Source: Owenia fusiformis
Lineage: Eukaryota > Annelida > Polychaeta > Sabellida > Oweniidae
Assembly: GCA_903813345.2 (NCBI GenBank)
Contig: CAIIXF020000009.1
Coordinates: 27,006,740 to 27,070,739 of the forward strand
Reading direction: 5' to 3'
Length of the DNA stretch: 64,000 bases
Part shown: positions 11,701-22,320 of the stretch, one piece after another
Layout: each line of letters starts with the position of its first letter
How positions within the stretch are numbered: position 1 is the stretch's first letter
Notes under the pieces: model-generated
The model's input: the letters and a program-made list of their open reading frames with translations, nothing else
What the model was told of the DNA's origin: nothing
Database searches by the model: none
Translations under genes and position numbers: made by a program

Positions 11701-13781
11701 TTAAGTTCTAAGCTTATTATTGCATACCTGTTTTAAGTATTGATCAATGATCAATGTAATAATAGCTCAATAGAAAGTAAATCATCTAAAATGTACAATA
11801 CCGGAGGGCTATGTACTGGAAGGTTAAAGATACAAGGTTTATCCCAATGGAAATATGTGTATTTCCCGAGGGACCACTTATGCAATACCTACCCTCAAAT
11901 TTCTTCTGGGCAGCATAGTGGAGCACTGTCTTTCCATTCCTATCAGTGGCTGATGTGTTTGCGTTCCTATGTAGCAGCACATTTACGAAGGCCTCTACCT
12001 GCATAAATATACATAAGTAAGTACAGCAAAACATGTAAAGTGGAGCACCTGTGTAAGTGGAACACCTGTGCAAGTGGACCATTTCAGTAAGTAGAATACC
12101 TCCTTGTGGGATCCTTGAAGCAAGTATCATCCTTTGGAATAACTCACCAAAGCGTTTGATAAAGTGAGACTCTGATAAATCAAAATGGAATACTTAAGTA
12201 ACTGGACCACTTTCAGGTCTTATGACTTAATGTTAGATAAACCTATTTACGTGAAAAACCTCTCAAGTGAAACATTTTTAAAGTTAACAAAGTTGTTCCA
12301 CTTATACAGGTTCAACTGTATTCTCACATAGCTAGGCATGATATGTCACACTCCAGGCAATATATGGATAATTTAAGCACATGACTCAATGCATTGTGGA
12401 TGATTTAATGCACTGATGTTTTGTACAGTATCCTTTGAACTTGGACTACCACCCTTATTCAAAGTCTGATAAAACATTCATGCTTGAAATCGTGAGTCCT
12501 AAACTGTAATCATGTATCACGTTCAAGTTGTCATATATCATACCTTAAGTGTATCATATGCATGTCGTTATTGCAGGCAGGAATATTAATATTCTAAGAA
12601 TGTTTTCTGTCCATTAGTGATTACTAAACAGCAACAATCCACAAAAATATATAAGCATCATACGAACCACTACATGGACATGTTAATATTCATCCCCATT
12701 CCCCCTTTTCAATTTGATCGAAATGCATTAGTTTAGATGATCGTCCATTAGATCTCAGGTGTGTATCTAGTTGTTTGACTTAAAGGTGCTTTATAGGATT
12801 GATTCAATATCAAATGGTGGACAGTAGAAAAACCCGAATGGGTCAGGCTCGTAGCCAGAGGGGGAGCTGGGGGAGCGGAAGCTCCCCCCCCCCTGGCCAG
12901 AAATTCTTTCAAAATCATGCAGTTTTTCACCATTCTGAGAATTTTTCGCATGATTTTTAGCCAAAATTGTGAAAAAGCTCCCCCCCCTGGAAAAAAGCTC
13001 CCCCCCCTGGTAAAAGCTGGCTACGGGCAAGTGGGTAATTACCATCCTTGGTCCAAGGGTATTTCACTTCTTTTCATTGAATTTAGTAATAAAGGAGGTC
13101 CTTTGAATTACACAATGATTTGTACTTCAAATCTAATTCTCTTTATATATACGAGTATATATCGGGTGTTCAGAAACACTTGGCTATTTTATGGAAAATA
13201 TTCAATTAATTTGAGTCATGAATTGCTGAGAAAATACTAAGTGTGACGTTTTTTGGGAGACCCGATATATTGGAATAAAAAAATATTTATACTTCATTTA
13301 CTTTAATTATCCAACATAAATAAAAATTATTATGTACGAATTATTTTTTAAATAGAGTATAGTTTACCTTTGGTTGTACAATCATCTCAGATACGACATA
13401 CAGCAGAGCCTCATCCAGTCCTCCTCTTTTAGCAACAATCATATCAATCACAACCTCAATCTCAGCCTCTTGTTTACCAATGAAATGCTTCTGTGTCTTT
13501 GCTGCAATTGCATGGAGGGTTGAATCCTTCTTCAAATCCTGGAGTATGTCATTTGCCAGAGTTCCAAAATCATTAGCAACCAAATTAACTGGTATATCAT
13601 GTACGTCGGTGATAGTAGCTGCATTTAGCGCATAGAACTGATTCGGGTACATTTCATGAAGATCGGAATCTGTACGTCTGCGGAAATCACCACGCGATCG
13701 ACGTTTCTCTGTCGTCTCATTGCCATTGTTTCTGAAAGCACACACAGACATACCGTACTGCGTTTGAAGTCTAACTTCCAT
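847..13781 (-). CDS. Ankyrin-repeat TRP-type cation channel (three exons)
   Basis: Six-transmembrane cation channel of the TRP superfamily, expected in the plasma or an internal membrane and permeable to cations such as calcium. The joined exons 13781-13368, 11998-11893 and 2774-847 give 815 codons plus stop with matching phases (0 and 1). The N-terminal part has ankyrin-type repeats, including DRNGKTVLHYAA and DNEGKTPYHIAI. Then come S1 to S4, a pore region with the helix ILGTMFMGL, and S6 ending NLLIARLTDTYQ. After these come a charged coiled-coil-like stretch and a hydrophilic tail. The mixture resembles TRPV and TRPA families, and I cannot assign the subfamily. Ankyrin repeats are few, so further 5' exons may exist upstream of 13781. 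The 9.1-kb intron 2 is filled with transposons. Confidence 0.85.
2831..2945. repeat. Tandem ~24-30-bp repeat (left, forward copy)
   Basis: Alternating CATTATACCGACGCG and CATTATACCGAAACC units. The same array occurs in inverted orientation at 7885-7985, with similarity over roughly 100 bp. It begins 57 bp upstream of the last TRP exon, inside the intron. The repeats create short open frames rich in HYTDAHYTET that are not genes. Confidence 0.85.
2946..5520. other. Intron 2 of the TRP gene, mostly unique AT-rich DNA
   Basis: No coding exon is visible. It contains a short inverted repeat at about 3931-4062, where GGATTGACTCCCAG is matched by CTGGGAGTCAATCC. A related sequence recurs near 58125-58155. 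Otherwise I see nothing that I can name. Confidence 0.5.
5525..5790 (-). repeat. tRNA-derived SINE-like element
   Basis: A GC-rich island in AT-rich DNA. On the minus strand, GCGTTCGAGCC (about 5692-5702) is one mismatch from the Pol III B-box consensus GGTTCGANNCC. TAGTGGCGTAGACTGAGG (about 5742-5759) lies in the place of an A box. The spacing fits a tRNA head followed by an unrelated body. A true tRNA gene is unlikely because the acceptor stem does not pair cleanly. An 80-codon plus-strand frame here is a by-product. Confidence 0.65.
6410..7435. mobile_element. Long fold-back element (inverted arms of ~430 bp)
   Basis: The sequence from about 6410 to 6850 is repeated in reverse complement at about 7015-7435, with a spacer near 165 bp. 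Landmarks are GAATTGGAGGTGCATGG against CACCTCCAATTC, and GAACAACGAAGGAGC against GCTCCTTCGTTGTTCC. The arms have diverged noticeably. No transposase frame is visible. Transcribed as part of the TRP intron, it could form a long imperfect hairpin. Confidence 0.8.
7885..7985. repeat. Tandem ~24-30-bp repeat (right, inverted copy)
   Basis: GCGCGTCGGTATAATGGG and TTCGGTATAATG units, the reverse complement of the array at 2831-2945, including the variant end ATTGTACAGAAAGGC. The two arrays could be terminal repeats of one 5.1-kb element or two separate copies. I saw no convincing flanking duplication. Confidence 0.8.
8148..9890. mobile_element. Non-autonomous DNA transposon, ~80-bp TIRs, 5-bp TSD GGATA
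   Basis: The left end starts CACGCCTGACCATCGAC. The right end is its inverted copy, CACGCCTAACCATCGAC on the other strand. Similarity runs about 80 bp and includes GTACAGTCACGTGACAGTGA. GGATA at 8143-8147 is repeated at 9891-9895 directly outside the termini. No transposase is visible inside. A 5-bp target duplication and a CAC terminus are properties of Transib-type elements. However, the rest of the terminus does not match the Transib heptamer, so the superfamily is open. Confidence 0.85.
8800..9075. mobile_element. Nested mariner-type MITE with TA target
   Basis: Termini GAGTGTCCCAAAGCA and (inverted) GGGTGTCCCAAAAGTA are flanked by TA on both sides. Subterminal CAGGCAGACATATAC and GTATATGTCTGCCTAG pair. 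It lies inside the 8148-9890 element, so it inserted later. Confidence 0.8.
10006..10998. mobile_element. Tc1/mariner-type element with TA target and transposase relic
   Basis: Termini CAGTGCGTATCAAAAAAAC and (inverted) CAGGGCGTATCAAAAAAACG are flanked by TA at 10004-10005 and 10999-11000. Long subterminal arms pair: TGCACCATAAAGCCATG near the left end and GGCTTTATGGTACATC near the right. A minus-strand relic of transposase is described separately. Confidence 0.85.
10605..10790 (-). pseudogene. Decayed Tc1/mariner transposase fragment
   Basis: The minus-strand frame contains SSPDLNCCDFFFWSYLRS. This resembles the conserved mariner/Tc1 block around the last catalytic acidic residue, where a proline-aspartate step is followed by an aromatic run and a tryptophan. 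No continuation to a full transposase is seen in the same frame. Confidence 0.6.
11163..11304 (+). mobile_element. 13-copy short element family, copy 1
   Basis: Starts CAAGGCATTAACATGACAAA, continues with a variable CCGAACxCC stretch, then GTTGGAGATTATAACAATATG. It ends in the hairpin GTCACTACTTCTGGTGGTGA. It is close to copy 2 at 11545-11703 in opposite orientation, so the two could pair in RNA. Confidence 0.85.
11545..11703 (-). mobile_element. 13-copy short element family, copy 2 (only inverted member)
   Basis: Reads TATGTCACCACCAGAAGTGA, then a TTCGGCGGTTGGTATTCAG-type variable core, and ends CAAATGGCAGGTGGTAAC plus TTTTGCATGTTAA. It is the only copy in the same orientation as the minus-strand genes. 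Confidence 0.85.
11893..11998 (-). CDS. TRP channel internal exon, ankyrin repeat
   Basis: Bounded by acceptor ATTTATGCAG and donor GTAGGT: 35 codons plus one base. It reads VEAFVNVLLHRNANTSATDR, then NGKTVLHYAAQKKFEG, the helix-turn pattern of an ankyrin repeat. Phase 0 at the start and one trailing base match the neighbouring exons exactly. Confidence 0.92.
12030..12320. repeat. Tigger/pogo-like fragment
   Basis: Contains GTGGAGCACCTGTG, AAGTGGAACACCTG, ACTTAATGTTAGATAAACC and TTCCACTTATACAGGTTCAA. The same pattern recurs near 17770, 23890, 29385 and 62670. The style (CAGT plus AAACCTG, GGAACACCT) is that of non-autonomous pogo/Tigger elements. No transposase is present. Confidence 0.5.
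12846..13028. mobile_element. MITE with GTAGCCAG / CTGGCTAC termini
   Basis: GCTCGTAGCCAG at the left is matched by CTGGCTACGGGC at the right, with runs of C and G just inside. Part of its interior (CACCATTCTGAG) recurs at about 26930-27026, and a longer relative occupies 33911-34131. Confidence 0.65.
13163..13264. mobile_element. Short mariner-like MITE (possible)
   Basis: CGGGTGTTCAGAAACAC at the left and GTTTTTTGGGAGACCCG at the right are roughly inverted and bordered by TA-rich sequence. The pairing is imperfect. Confidence 0.4.
13368..13781 (-). CDS. TRP channel first recognised exon
   Basis: Donor AAG/GTAAAC follows MIVQPK in phase 0. The reading frame opens at ATG 13781-13779, in good context (A at -3, G at +4) with an in-frame TGA two codons upstream. 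That would give a start MEVRLQTQYGMSV. A strong acceptor, TGTGTGTGCTTTCAG, sits just inside at 13732. The exon may therefore instead begin at 13731 and be preceded by an unseen exon. The residues read an Arg-rich stretch, then an ankyrin-like STLHAIAA. Confidence 0.7.
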
Positions 13782-13799
13782 TATTCATTAAGTGAATAT

Positions 13800-14285
13800 A
13801 ATCCTTGCACTTTTTTACAATAATCGTGTTATATATTACTAAATACAAATACACAATTAATGCACTGAGATGTCTTTGGAATGAAATCTCCAGCCACTTT
13901 TAGGATCTGACGAAATGTTAATATTGTTCCTTCCATAACGAGAACAATTCACTGAATTTATTATTTTTCATATAATAATGAAAACTGATGATTATTACTC
14001 GATGCCACAACATCTTTGACTACTGTAATAACACAGAATTCCAATCTTGGCTTGACAGTATCTCATAAATTAGCCAACAGAGGCTCAATATGAATGCAGA
14101 TTCCCAGAATACACGATTACACGTGACAACACCTTAAGGTGATCAACTTCAAGGAATTGATTTTTTGTGATCTTGTTTTAACATGCAGATGTCTGATTCT
14201 GTTGCAATTATCTACATAGAGCATCTACAGTTTGCTCCAGGGATAATCACATTAATGTTTCCTTTTATCAAATGTAACTATATGC
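13800..14285. other. Upstream of TRP exon, no feature recognised
   Basis: AT-rich sequence without a recognisable exon, repeat or promoter motif. It would hold the promoter if 13781 is the true start. Confidence 0.3.
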
Positions 14286-14288
14286 ACT

Positions 14289-14515
14289 GGCGGATCCAGA
14301 AGCTAACAGGGGGGGGGGCACATTTCAAGTCAGGAAAAAATGTTGAGTCCCCTTAAAACCAAAATTCAGGCCCAAATTTTGAAAACTTTAGGCAAATTTT
14401 TGATGATGAGATAAGTTTGATAGTTATGCCTACAATCACCCATTTTTGAGACCCGACAAAATTTCTAGGCCCATCCTACTGGTCGGGCTCCATGCCCCCC
14501 CCTGGATCCGCAAGT
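14289..14515. mobile_element. MITE with GGCGGATCCAG termini
   Basis: CACTGGCGGATCCAGAAGC at the left and (inverted) CACTTGCGGATCCAGG at the right, with poly-G and poly-C runs just inside each end. About 225 bp long and non-coding. Confidence 0.7.
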
Positions 14516-14867
14516 GCCATGGGTTCTATGAAAGTCAAGGATGTAACCATGAAAGCATTGATCTTTATATGATTCTTGATGCTTTACATCCCTAAGTGCA
14601 TACACGACAAAATAAGCAAATTAAAAAACCTTGGAATTGATAGATATGGGGTGCTGTCTGCAATAATATTTGTCTGCTTTCTATTTAAATGAATGGAATG
14701 AAAATGCATTTGAGATTGTTAAGATGCCATGAACATCAAAACTGTAATATTATGGTGGTATTTTCTAACCAATAGGGTTAAGCACAGTGTTAAGGGGTGT
14801 CTATATTATGACATACATAATAAATCATTAGGTCCATGCAGAATTCATGAAATTGTGTTTTGGTTAA

Positions 14868-14945
14868 ACTATGAGTACTGGTCCTTAGGATAAATGATGG
14901 CCGAGCTCCCTGGCCCGAGATTATTCTCCTAAGAACCAGTACGAA
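14868..14945. repeat. Inverted repeat hairpin
   Basis: AGTACTGGTCCTTAGGA is matched by TCCTAAGAACCAGTAC, with GATGGCCGAGCTCCCTGG between. It may be the core of a small fold-back element. Confidence 0.6.
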
Positions 14946-15241
14946 TGGTTTATTTAGCTTAAACTCCTCACTGACTCTTATGAAGGGTAAATGGTCCATG
15001 ATCCAATTATAGAAACTTGATTTAGTGAAAAGGGGGTAATTAGTTCAGATATAGTGTACTGCATGTGACAGTCCATTGTCCTTTGTGGCACACTGGTTTT
15101 TGATAGCTTGCAAGTCAATTCCTTGTTCCATCGAAAGAGAATGCACTCTTCTTTGTTATCACTGTCCATTCTTTAAAATGGTCTACAGTTCATTCTGTTG
15201 GTTGCACCGTTGTACGGCATTTAGAGATTCAGACAATAATA

Positions 15242-15827
15242 CAGGGTGGTCAAAAAAAATGGAAACCCTGTCACCATTTTCCTCACATCTTTGTCATTTT
15301 AGGAAATTACTCCCTGATATTTAGCACATTCGTACATCATTCAATTTTCTACCAACCTACCATATTTCATGACTATCAAATTGATAGTCACAATGTTACA
15401 GCACTTTAAACAACATGCTCCAGTGGCCAATATTGCACTTTCGGCAAACCTGCACCTATCATCCAAAATGTCCCTACCTAACTTCAACCTGTGGCGATAC
15501 ACCAAAAAAGAGTGTACGAGAATAACCCCAGGACAACTGCAGACCTCATAAAGCAGATCATCCATGTTATTCAGGCCATACCTGCTGAAAAATGTAGTCA
15601 GATCATTGACAACCTGTTCAGATTTGCCAATAGCGCGATGGTGGCCACACTGAGGCATCTTGTTCAAAGTGCTGTACCATTGTGACTATCAATCTGATGG
15701 TCATGAAATATGGTTAGCTGGTAGGAAATTGAATGTTGTACATATGTGTTAAATTTCAGGAAATAATTACCCAAAATGACAAAGATATGAGAAAAATGCA
15801 GGGTTTCCATTTTTTTTGACCACCCTG
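15242..15827. mobile_element. Mariner-type element with TA target
   Basis: Termini CAGGGTGGTCAAAAAAAATG (both ends, inverted) are flanked by TA at 15240-15241 and 15828-15829. Arms pair over more than 100 bp, including ATTTCATGACTATCAA-type sequence. The centre is a transposase relic, annotated separately. Confidence 0.9.
15460..15685 (+). pseudogene. Mariner transposase C-terminal relic
   Basis: One frame reads SLPNFNLWRYTKKE. After a frameshift the next continues KRVYENNPRTTADLIKQII and later IPAEKCSQIIDNLFRFANS. This order (proline-rich step, aromatic block, VYxNNPRT, then a C-terminal helical motif) is typical of mariner/Tc1 transposase C-termini. The frameshift and missing N-terminal two-thirds make it non-functional. 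Confidence 0.85.
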
Positions 15828-16344
15828 TATGAGTGCCAATAAAATATCTAGAAATGCAACGGGACAAGTGTTCACATTTTGTGTTCTATTCAGATACATT
15901 ATCGGTGTCCACTTACTCTTATTTTACTGTAAATTGTAAAACATGGGTGTATAATTCACAATTTCCTTTTAATGTCATCATTTATAGTGGAGAATACACA
16001 TTATATTCTCAATTTTCATTTTCTATATCCTGGATAAGTTTCCCATAAAGCAGTTAATGTTACATTATTCTGTCTCTAACAAAGTAAAATCATACATTGG
16101 AGATAATTCATGGAACTAATATTGTGTTTGTTTACTTAATTATACTTATCCAAACACAAGTGCAAGCCATGAATCTCTTGTCTTCAATTCAAATGGAATT
16201 TGAGTATCAGATTTATAATTAGTTAAACCAGTCATTCGGTGCCAATAAAAATGACAGTCCAGTAGGGATATGAGATATTAAATATGAACTCCAAATACAA
16301 AATTGCAAATTAATTTGCCAATAAGCACTACTGTAAGTGACATG

Positions 16345-16670
16345 TACAGGGTGGGCCAATGAAAATGGCCCGTTTCAGTAATTATTACATGTACATGTAT
16401 ATATAATGTACATATGAGGGGTGATTATAAATTTCTCATGATTTTTTTTACATTTTTTGGCAAAGAATGTGCAATTATGTCAGAGGACTATTTCATCTAA
16501 GAAAAATAAAAGACATTTACTTTCAGGGAAATATTTGATTAGAAATGGTTGTCATGGTAACCACAACGCTGTGGACCTAGGGCATGTTTAAATACATGAT
16601 AAGCTATCAAATAAGCTATCAAGCACAATTAGACTTTATGATCATTCCTCATTACATTATAATTACATGT
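16345..16670. repeat. Relative of the 19138-20097 mariner element (one arm)
   Basis: Contains GAGGGGTGATTATAAATTTC, AGAATGTGCA and AGAAATGGTTGTCATGGTAA. These correspond to the left arm of the element at 19138. An adjacent ACAGGGTGGGCCAATG at 16347 looks like another mariner-type end. It is degraded. Confidence 0.55.
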
Positions 16671-16679
16671 AATAGCTTT

Positions 16680-17765
16680 TTAGTATCTGTGCAATCACTC
16701 TTATATTTTTCAATATCTCACGAGAAAACCACCTGTTAGGCACAGAAAGGTCATCTTGAACTCTTCAAAAATGAAAAATTCTCGGGTTTCTAACATATTT
16801 TAGAGCACGGAATTCAAGAGTTTAATTGTGATAGAAAACAAATTTTGGATCAAGCCTCTGGATTGTCCCATCTTCTTGTACTTCTTTCATAGCCGTCCTT
16901 TCACAAACCAAACTTCTAAACTGTTGTACTTACTGTTCGTCCAATGTTTCACTGCTATTTGGTCCATTTTCCACATATTTGGATCTGGTAATTATATTCT
17001 GTAGTTTCTTATCCATAATGTCAACAGAAACAGATCTGTCTTGTCAATGAGCCTTAAACTTCATGATTTGCATTTTATGTACAGAGATTCTTCATTCTGT
17101 AAAAAAATTAAAATTAAAGTTTAGCAAAGTCTACTTTTTTATAAATAACAATATAAAAATAGTAGTGTCACTAAATTTTCTTTAAATACCTCAACATTTT
17201 TTTCATTCAATGAAAAACAGAAACACAATTGAAACCTCCTTTAGTTTTGTTGTTTTGCAAGCTCATGTGGTTAACAAGCTTTCCAATTTCCACTCATTTT
17301 TTATCTTTCAAAACTTCACAACTATGAGTTCTTAGTTCAATCTCATGCAGGCCTCATCTCAATTTTATTTATAACTGAATTCTGAGAACAATTTCCATTT
17401 TTCCTTTTATTTGAGATGTTTTAATTTTAAGTACTTCTTTCAGGAACCTTTATGTATCTTGTTCATTTGATAAATTAAAACAATTTGGTAATTCTATTAA
17501 GCCTTGTAGTTATAACTTGCTTTATACTATAATTCTATCCGTTATGTTGTTTTGGAAACAAGGATCTATAGTGTTACTATATATTATGATTGTAAGTTTA
17601 AACTTTGATGAAATTACAGGATCTCAATGTTAATAAGTGACTCGATCAGAGTGCCCCAAGAGACAGTGATTGCCATCAGCGAGAGTTGTAACAAGGCCTA
17701 TCTAATTTGTAATAATAATCAGAAATATCATATGAAAATATAATCTCATTATCATTGTTAATAAC
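16680..17765. other. Intergenic DNA, no gene recognised
   Basis: AT-rich sequence between the TRP and TMC genes. I see no exon with sound splice sites and no repeat that I can name. Confidence 0.35.
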
Positions 17766-17769
17766 TACA

Positions 17770-17935
17770 ATGAAACCTGTAGAACACCGCTATAAGTTGA
17801 ACACCTCCATTCGTGGAACACTTCAAAGTCCCAAGATCAACTGACTTAACGTTAAATGGAACACCTCCCCAGAGGAACATATTTTAGAGGTACAAAAGGT
17901 TTTCTACTTAGACAGGTTTTACTGTTCTCTTTATT
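17770..17935. repeat. Tigger/pogo-like fragment
   Basis: TGAAACCTGTAGAACACC, GTTGAACACCTCC, CTTAACGTTAAATGGAACAC and a closing GACAGGTTTTACTGT, whose inverse resembles the start. Confidence 0.55.
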
Positions 17936-18144
17936 GTTTATTATTAGACATTCACCTCCTCCCTGGGGACTTCTTTCAGTATTATTACTTTATTAGTATG
18001 GCATGTGATGAACTCTTTGTAATAAGTGAGAAAATAAACGTTTCGTTATTGCATGTTTTTTAACATCAATAACCTTTTTCAACTCATATATTTTACAGTA
18101 TTTTGTATTTTGTTTATCACAATATTTTTAATCACTGACCTGAA

Positions 18145-18355
18145 ATCAGTTGTATTGTATTGTATTGTATTGTAATGTAATGAAATGTATTGTGTTAAAT
18201 CATATTGTACAACATTGTATTGTAATGTATTGAATTGTATTGTATTGAATTTTTTGTATTGTATTGTAATGAGTTATATTGGATTAATTGTTTTGTATTA
18301 CATTCTATTGAATTGTAATGAATTATATTGTACTGTATTACATTGTATCCTTTAT
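18145..18355. repeat. Pentanucleotide microsatellite (TTGTA)n, degenerate
   Basis: TTGTATTGTATTGTATTGTA-type sequence interrupted by ATG, AAT and GAA variants. It produces a low-complexity open frame rich in Tyr, Cys and Leu that is not a gene. Confidence 0.85.
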
Positions 18356-18359
18356 AACC

Positions 18360-19135
18360 ATCATTAAACCCCTTCTCATTTTTTCCTCAAATGCCCTCAA
18401 CTTGTAGATGATAGAATCCAACTGCTTATAGATCTCCATATAACTGGTTGTTTAGAAAGATTCTTGTATGCTAACTCTGTTAGCAAAGTAAATATGCTTT
18501 TACATGGTAACACTGAACTAAGTAATGAAGATAATATAAAGCATATAATATGAAAGCAACTTTGAAATTCTTAAAAAGCAACCAAGATTGACTAACATGT
18601 GTATTACACCACACCGGAATTTACCCCTCTGCACACTGTTTTTGTGAAGCATTCTAATATCAGCCTTGATTGTGTTTTCCTTTTATTTACATATGAACAG
18701 TTATGAATAATTGTAACATATTTGTATTTGTTTTGCATACTAGTACTAGTATATGGTATAATTACTTTGAAGTTCAACAGAAATGTTAAATTGATTACTT
18801 TGTTGAACTTCCATTGTATGATATTAAATGTTATAATATATGACCTTGAAATAAAAATGATTTATAAAAAAAACAAAAAACATCATTGGTGTTTTTATAA
18901 TGTTACCACAAATAATAAAGTGAGTGAATGAGTAAATTAATACTCTGAGTATATGGTGAATAATTGCTTCTTTTGCTTCTAAATTATTGCTTCATATTCA
19001 TCATTTTTAAGTTTGAAACATAGGCTTAATATCATTTCCACCCATTCCAATCAGATTCCAAATGGTCTCTCTCATTTCATCATCTATGGAATTGCAGAAG
19101 AGAAGATTTCACAATAATATGAAGTATAATATATA
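18360..19135. other. Intergenic DNA, no gene recognised
   Basis: AT-rich. Short frames are not supported by splice sites, composition or family resemblance. Confidence 0.35.
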
Positions 19136-19137
19136 TA

Positions 19138-20097
19138 CGAGGGTTGATCATAAAGTTCTCATAATATCTTTCTAATTTCTTTATTTTTAAATATATTCTA
19201 ATGAAATTTTGACAGAATGTGCAGCATAGAATGTCTTATTAATTCAGCAAAAAATATTTAGTTTAACAGAAATATTAAATAAGAAATGGTTGCCATAGTA
19301 ACCGGAAATCAAGGTACCCGGGGCAAACATGTTAAAATGTTCACTTGAATATGTTGTTAAGTGCTTTAACAATTAAATAAAATGATCATGTAAATTGTGT
19401 GATGTCATAGGGGATGCTTTCATGCTTCATTAGATGTGATACCAGAGTCTGAGACTCAAAGCTAATGATCAGAAATGACTGAGTAAGAGAATGCAATAGA
19501 TACAGAGATCTTCAGAAAAATAAAATTCATACTGATAAAATGTAATGTTAAGTTTGTAAGATCCTTTGGTCAGACTAAACATGATCTAAAACAAATATAT
19601 TGCTCAGATATCAGCAAAATTACACCCTGTGTGTGGTCTATACATGTTAAAAATTATCTAAAGGGGCAAAATCAATTTTCCTCAGGATATTTGACAAAAC
19701 AGTCATGGGGCCTAGCAGTCACTTCTAATGAAGCATAACAATCATCCATTATGAGATCACACAATTCACATGACCATTATAATAGTTCACAACAGTCAGG
19801 AGCACATATTATTTGACAATTTAATGTGTTTGATAGCTTATTTGACAACGTATTATGTATTTAAACATGATTAAAGGGGGCTATTCTAGCTAGCCTAGTT
19901 TTTTTTATTTGCCCCGGATGCCTTGATTTCAAGTTACTATGGCAACCATATCTTATTTATTGTTTCCTTTATTTTAAATATTTTTGGCTGGATTAATAAA
20001 ACATTCTATGCTGCACATTCTGTGAAAATTTCATAGGGAAATATTGAAAAATAAAAAAGATAAAGAGATATTATGAGAACTTTATGATCAACCCTCG
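19138..20097. mobile_element. Mariner-type element with long TIRs and TA target
   Basis: Termini CGAGGGTTGATCATAAAG and (inverted) the same sequence are flanked by TA on each side. Arms of roughly 330 bp pair, including GAATGTGCAGCATAGAATGT against ACATTCTATGCTGCACATTC. No transposase remains. Confidence 0.9.
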
Positions 20098-20739
20098 TAT
20101 ATATTCTCCATTTGACCATTCTAATGAATTATAATAATTTCAAAAGTTGTCACAAAACTATTTGCATTAACTTATGGGCATTATTAACTTATGGGCATTA
20201 TGTATACCATATGTATATATTGACATGTTTTTTTTAATTTCAATTGATTGTTTAAAACATAATTTTTGAACAAAAGTTCAGGAAATGAAACTAAATATTG
20301 TAAAATAACAATGCAATCTAAATCAAAAAGTTCAAAGAGAGTACATACCTCACTATATAGGGTAGAAAAATCACCTTCTGCATGTATTGAAAATCACATC
20401 TATCTTTAACTACATGTACATGTAAATATAACATTGTCACTTGTCACGGTCTAGCTGTCAACTCCAGCCAAATAGCATGCACTGTCAGCAAGTACAATAT
20501 AACAGCATGACAAAATTAATATTATTATCCTCTTACTGATAAATGACTACAATAACATAAATAAGTGAAATACTGTACTGCAAAGTATAATATAAGGATC
20601 TATCATTTGCTCTTGAGGGCCTGTCCTTCTCAGAATAGAATACTGGTAAAGGAATATGTATCTCTTGGACTTGTAAAAGTTATACTTCTGATTTTTATAA
20701 AATTATTTAAATTATTTATTCAAAATCAAATCATTACAA
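20098..20739. other. Intergenic DNA with a 2-copy short duplication
   Basis: The only structure is a direct duplication of CTTATGGGCATTATTAA-type sequence near 20165-20205. No exon or element recognised. Confidence 0.35.
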
Positions 20740-20740
20740 G

Positions 20741-20868
20741 TCATTAACGTGCAAAATTTCACGACCTGCCATTTGTAGCAGACACCGACTACTGAATGCC
20801 AACCGCCATACACCACCCACAAAAAGTTTGAGACAATAACAATATGTCAACACATGTGTTGGTGACAT
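20741..20868 (+). mobile_element. 13-copy short element family, copy 3
   Basis: Reads CATTAACGTGCAAAATTTCA, GACCTGCCATTTGTAGCAGA, a variable core, then CAATATGTCAACACATG and GTTGGTGACAT. The terminal hairpin has mutated loop sequence. Confidence 0.8.
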
Positions 20869-20869
20869 G

Positions 20870-22320
20870 AAAAAGATAGGTTTGAAAAAAGTTTGCCTAT
20901 TATTGCTCACTCAATGGTCTGCCCCTATCCATTAAAGCTAAATAGAACAACATGCAATGGAAGCAATCTGCTACATAAACAGTTCTCTGCACACTGGAAA
21001 AATATTTTCAGTTCCTACTGGTTAAAGCCAAAGAGTAAATATTACAAAACAGCTGGACAAAGTCGATATGTTTTATAAGTTATAATTATCTGTCAGCTAT
21101 ACCTCTATTTAATCAAATACATCCACGTGTACTATTGCGATGTTATTGCACATTTTCACTCTGTAATTGATTGAACACAGATCTCATGACATAAAACCCG
21201 GTGATTTCGCTCATGATGTTCACTGCTGATTTGCAGAAATCTGAGCCTTAAATTTGTTTTAAAAAACTCTCAGGGATGTGGCACTCTCGGTGTAGATATT
21301 TCAGCCTTGTTTTAAAAAGTTGATATTTTCAACACTTTATTTTGAATATTTTTCATTCTATCCTATGAATTACATATGTCACTTACATAAGTACTAAAAA
21401 AGGTTCAAAAGCATTACCTGAAGATGAAATAAGGTAAGTCTTATGAATATTAGTGTGTCCTTCCAATATTCAACAAAAATGTGCAACATGATATAGTCAT
21501 TTTTGTCTAGACAATTGTGGAATGTGGAATGAAGTAACAGGGAAGTAAAATTGTGTAATCTGAGAAATAGTGGATTGAAAGCAAATACAGTAACAAAAAA
21601 AACATTTTTAGGTTCAGATAATTTGGATTTTTTCAAATATGTAAAAGAAATATAAAAAGAGAACATTTTAGTAAATACTTCTTATCTTTCAAATGAGTAA
21701 AGGAGTGGTATCGATATGGTGAACTTTTCGAACACGCGTCTCTCTTAAACTAGTCATCAAAACATTCTGAAAATTTTACACATTGTCAATTTAATTTAAG
21801 AGAAAAACATTGTTGAATTCAGTTCACCATATCCATACCTATCCTTTCTGGGAGTCACAACTATAACATGCTATATTGTGTGTTACAATAATGCAATTTC
21901 TTTATTACATTATAAATACAATAAAATATGATCTCTGTATATAAACTGTACAAGAATACAATAACTAATGTTACAAAGGTTATGAAAGACACTGTGGAAA
22001 AACTGCGATCCAGTTCAGAAACAGTATTGTAAAATTACACAAAATTTTGCGGCAGTTTGATTAGATTTATTTACTATACAATATTGCTTACTTCTGTATA
22101 TTACAACTGTCTTGTGAAAACAATAATACAACAATCGTTAAATTTTGCAAGTTCAAAGTAGAAATAACAAAACTCTCTCTTGATAAAATAAATCATTCAG
22201 ATTTGTTGATTTTCTTGCACCACGCAACAAATGATCCCCTTCCATGCATTTTATCCTTTTTACAGGCGTAAAAATGGCTCGAGACAAAGTATAATTAATC
22301 CAATACAAAACAAAGAATTA
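20870..22320. other. Intergenic DNA, no gene recognised
   Basis: AT-rich. Frames at 21394-21666 (minus) and elsewhere are low-complexity and lack family features. Confidence 0.35.

Noticed and set aside
15341-15667. 108-codon minus-strand frame in the mariner element
   Set aside because: The opposite strand carries the transposase pattern; this is its shadow.
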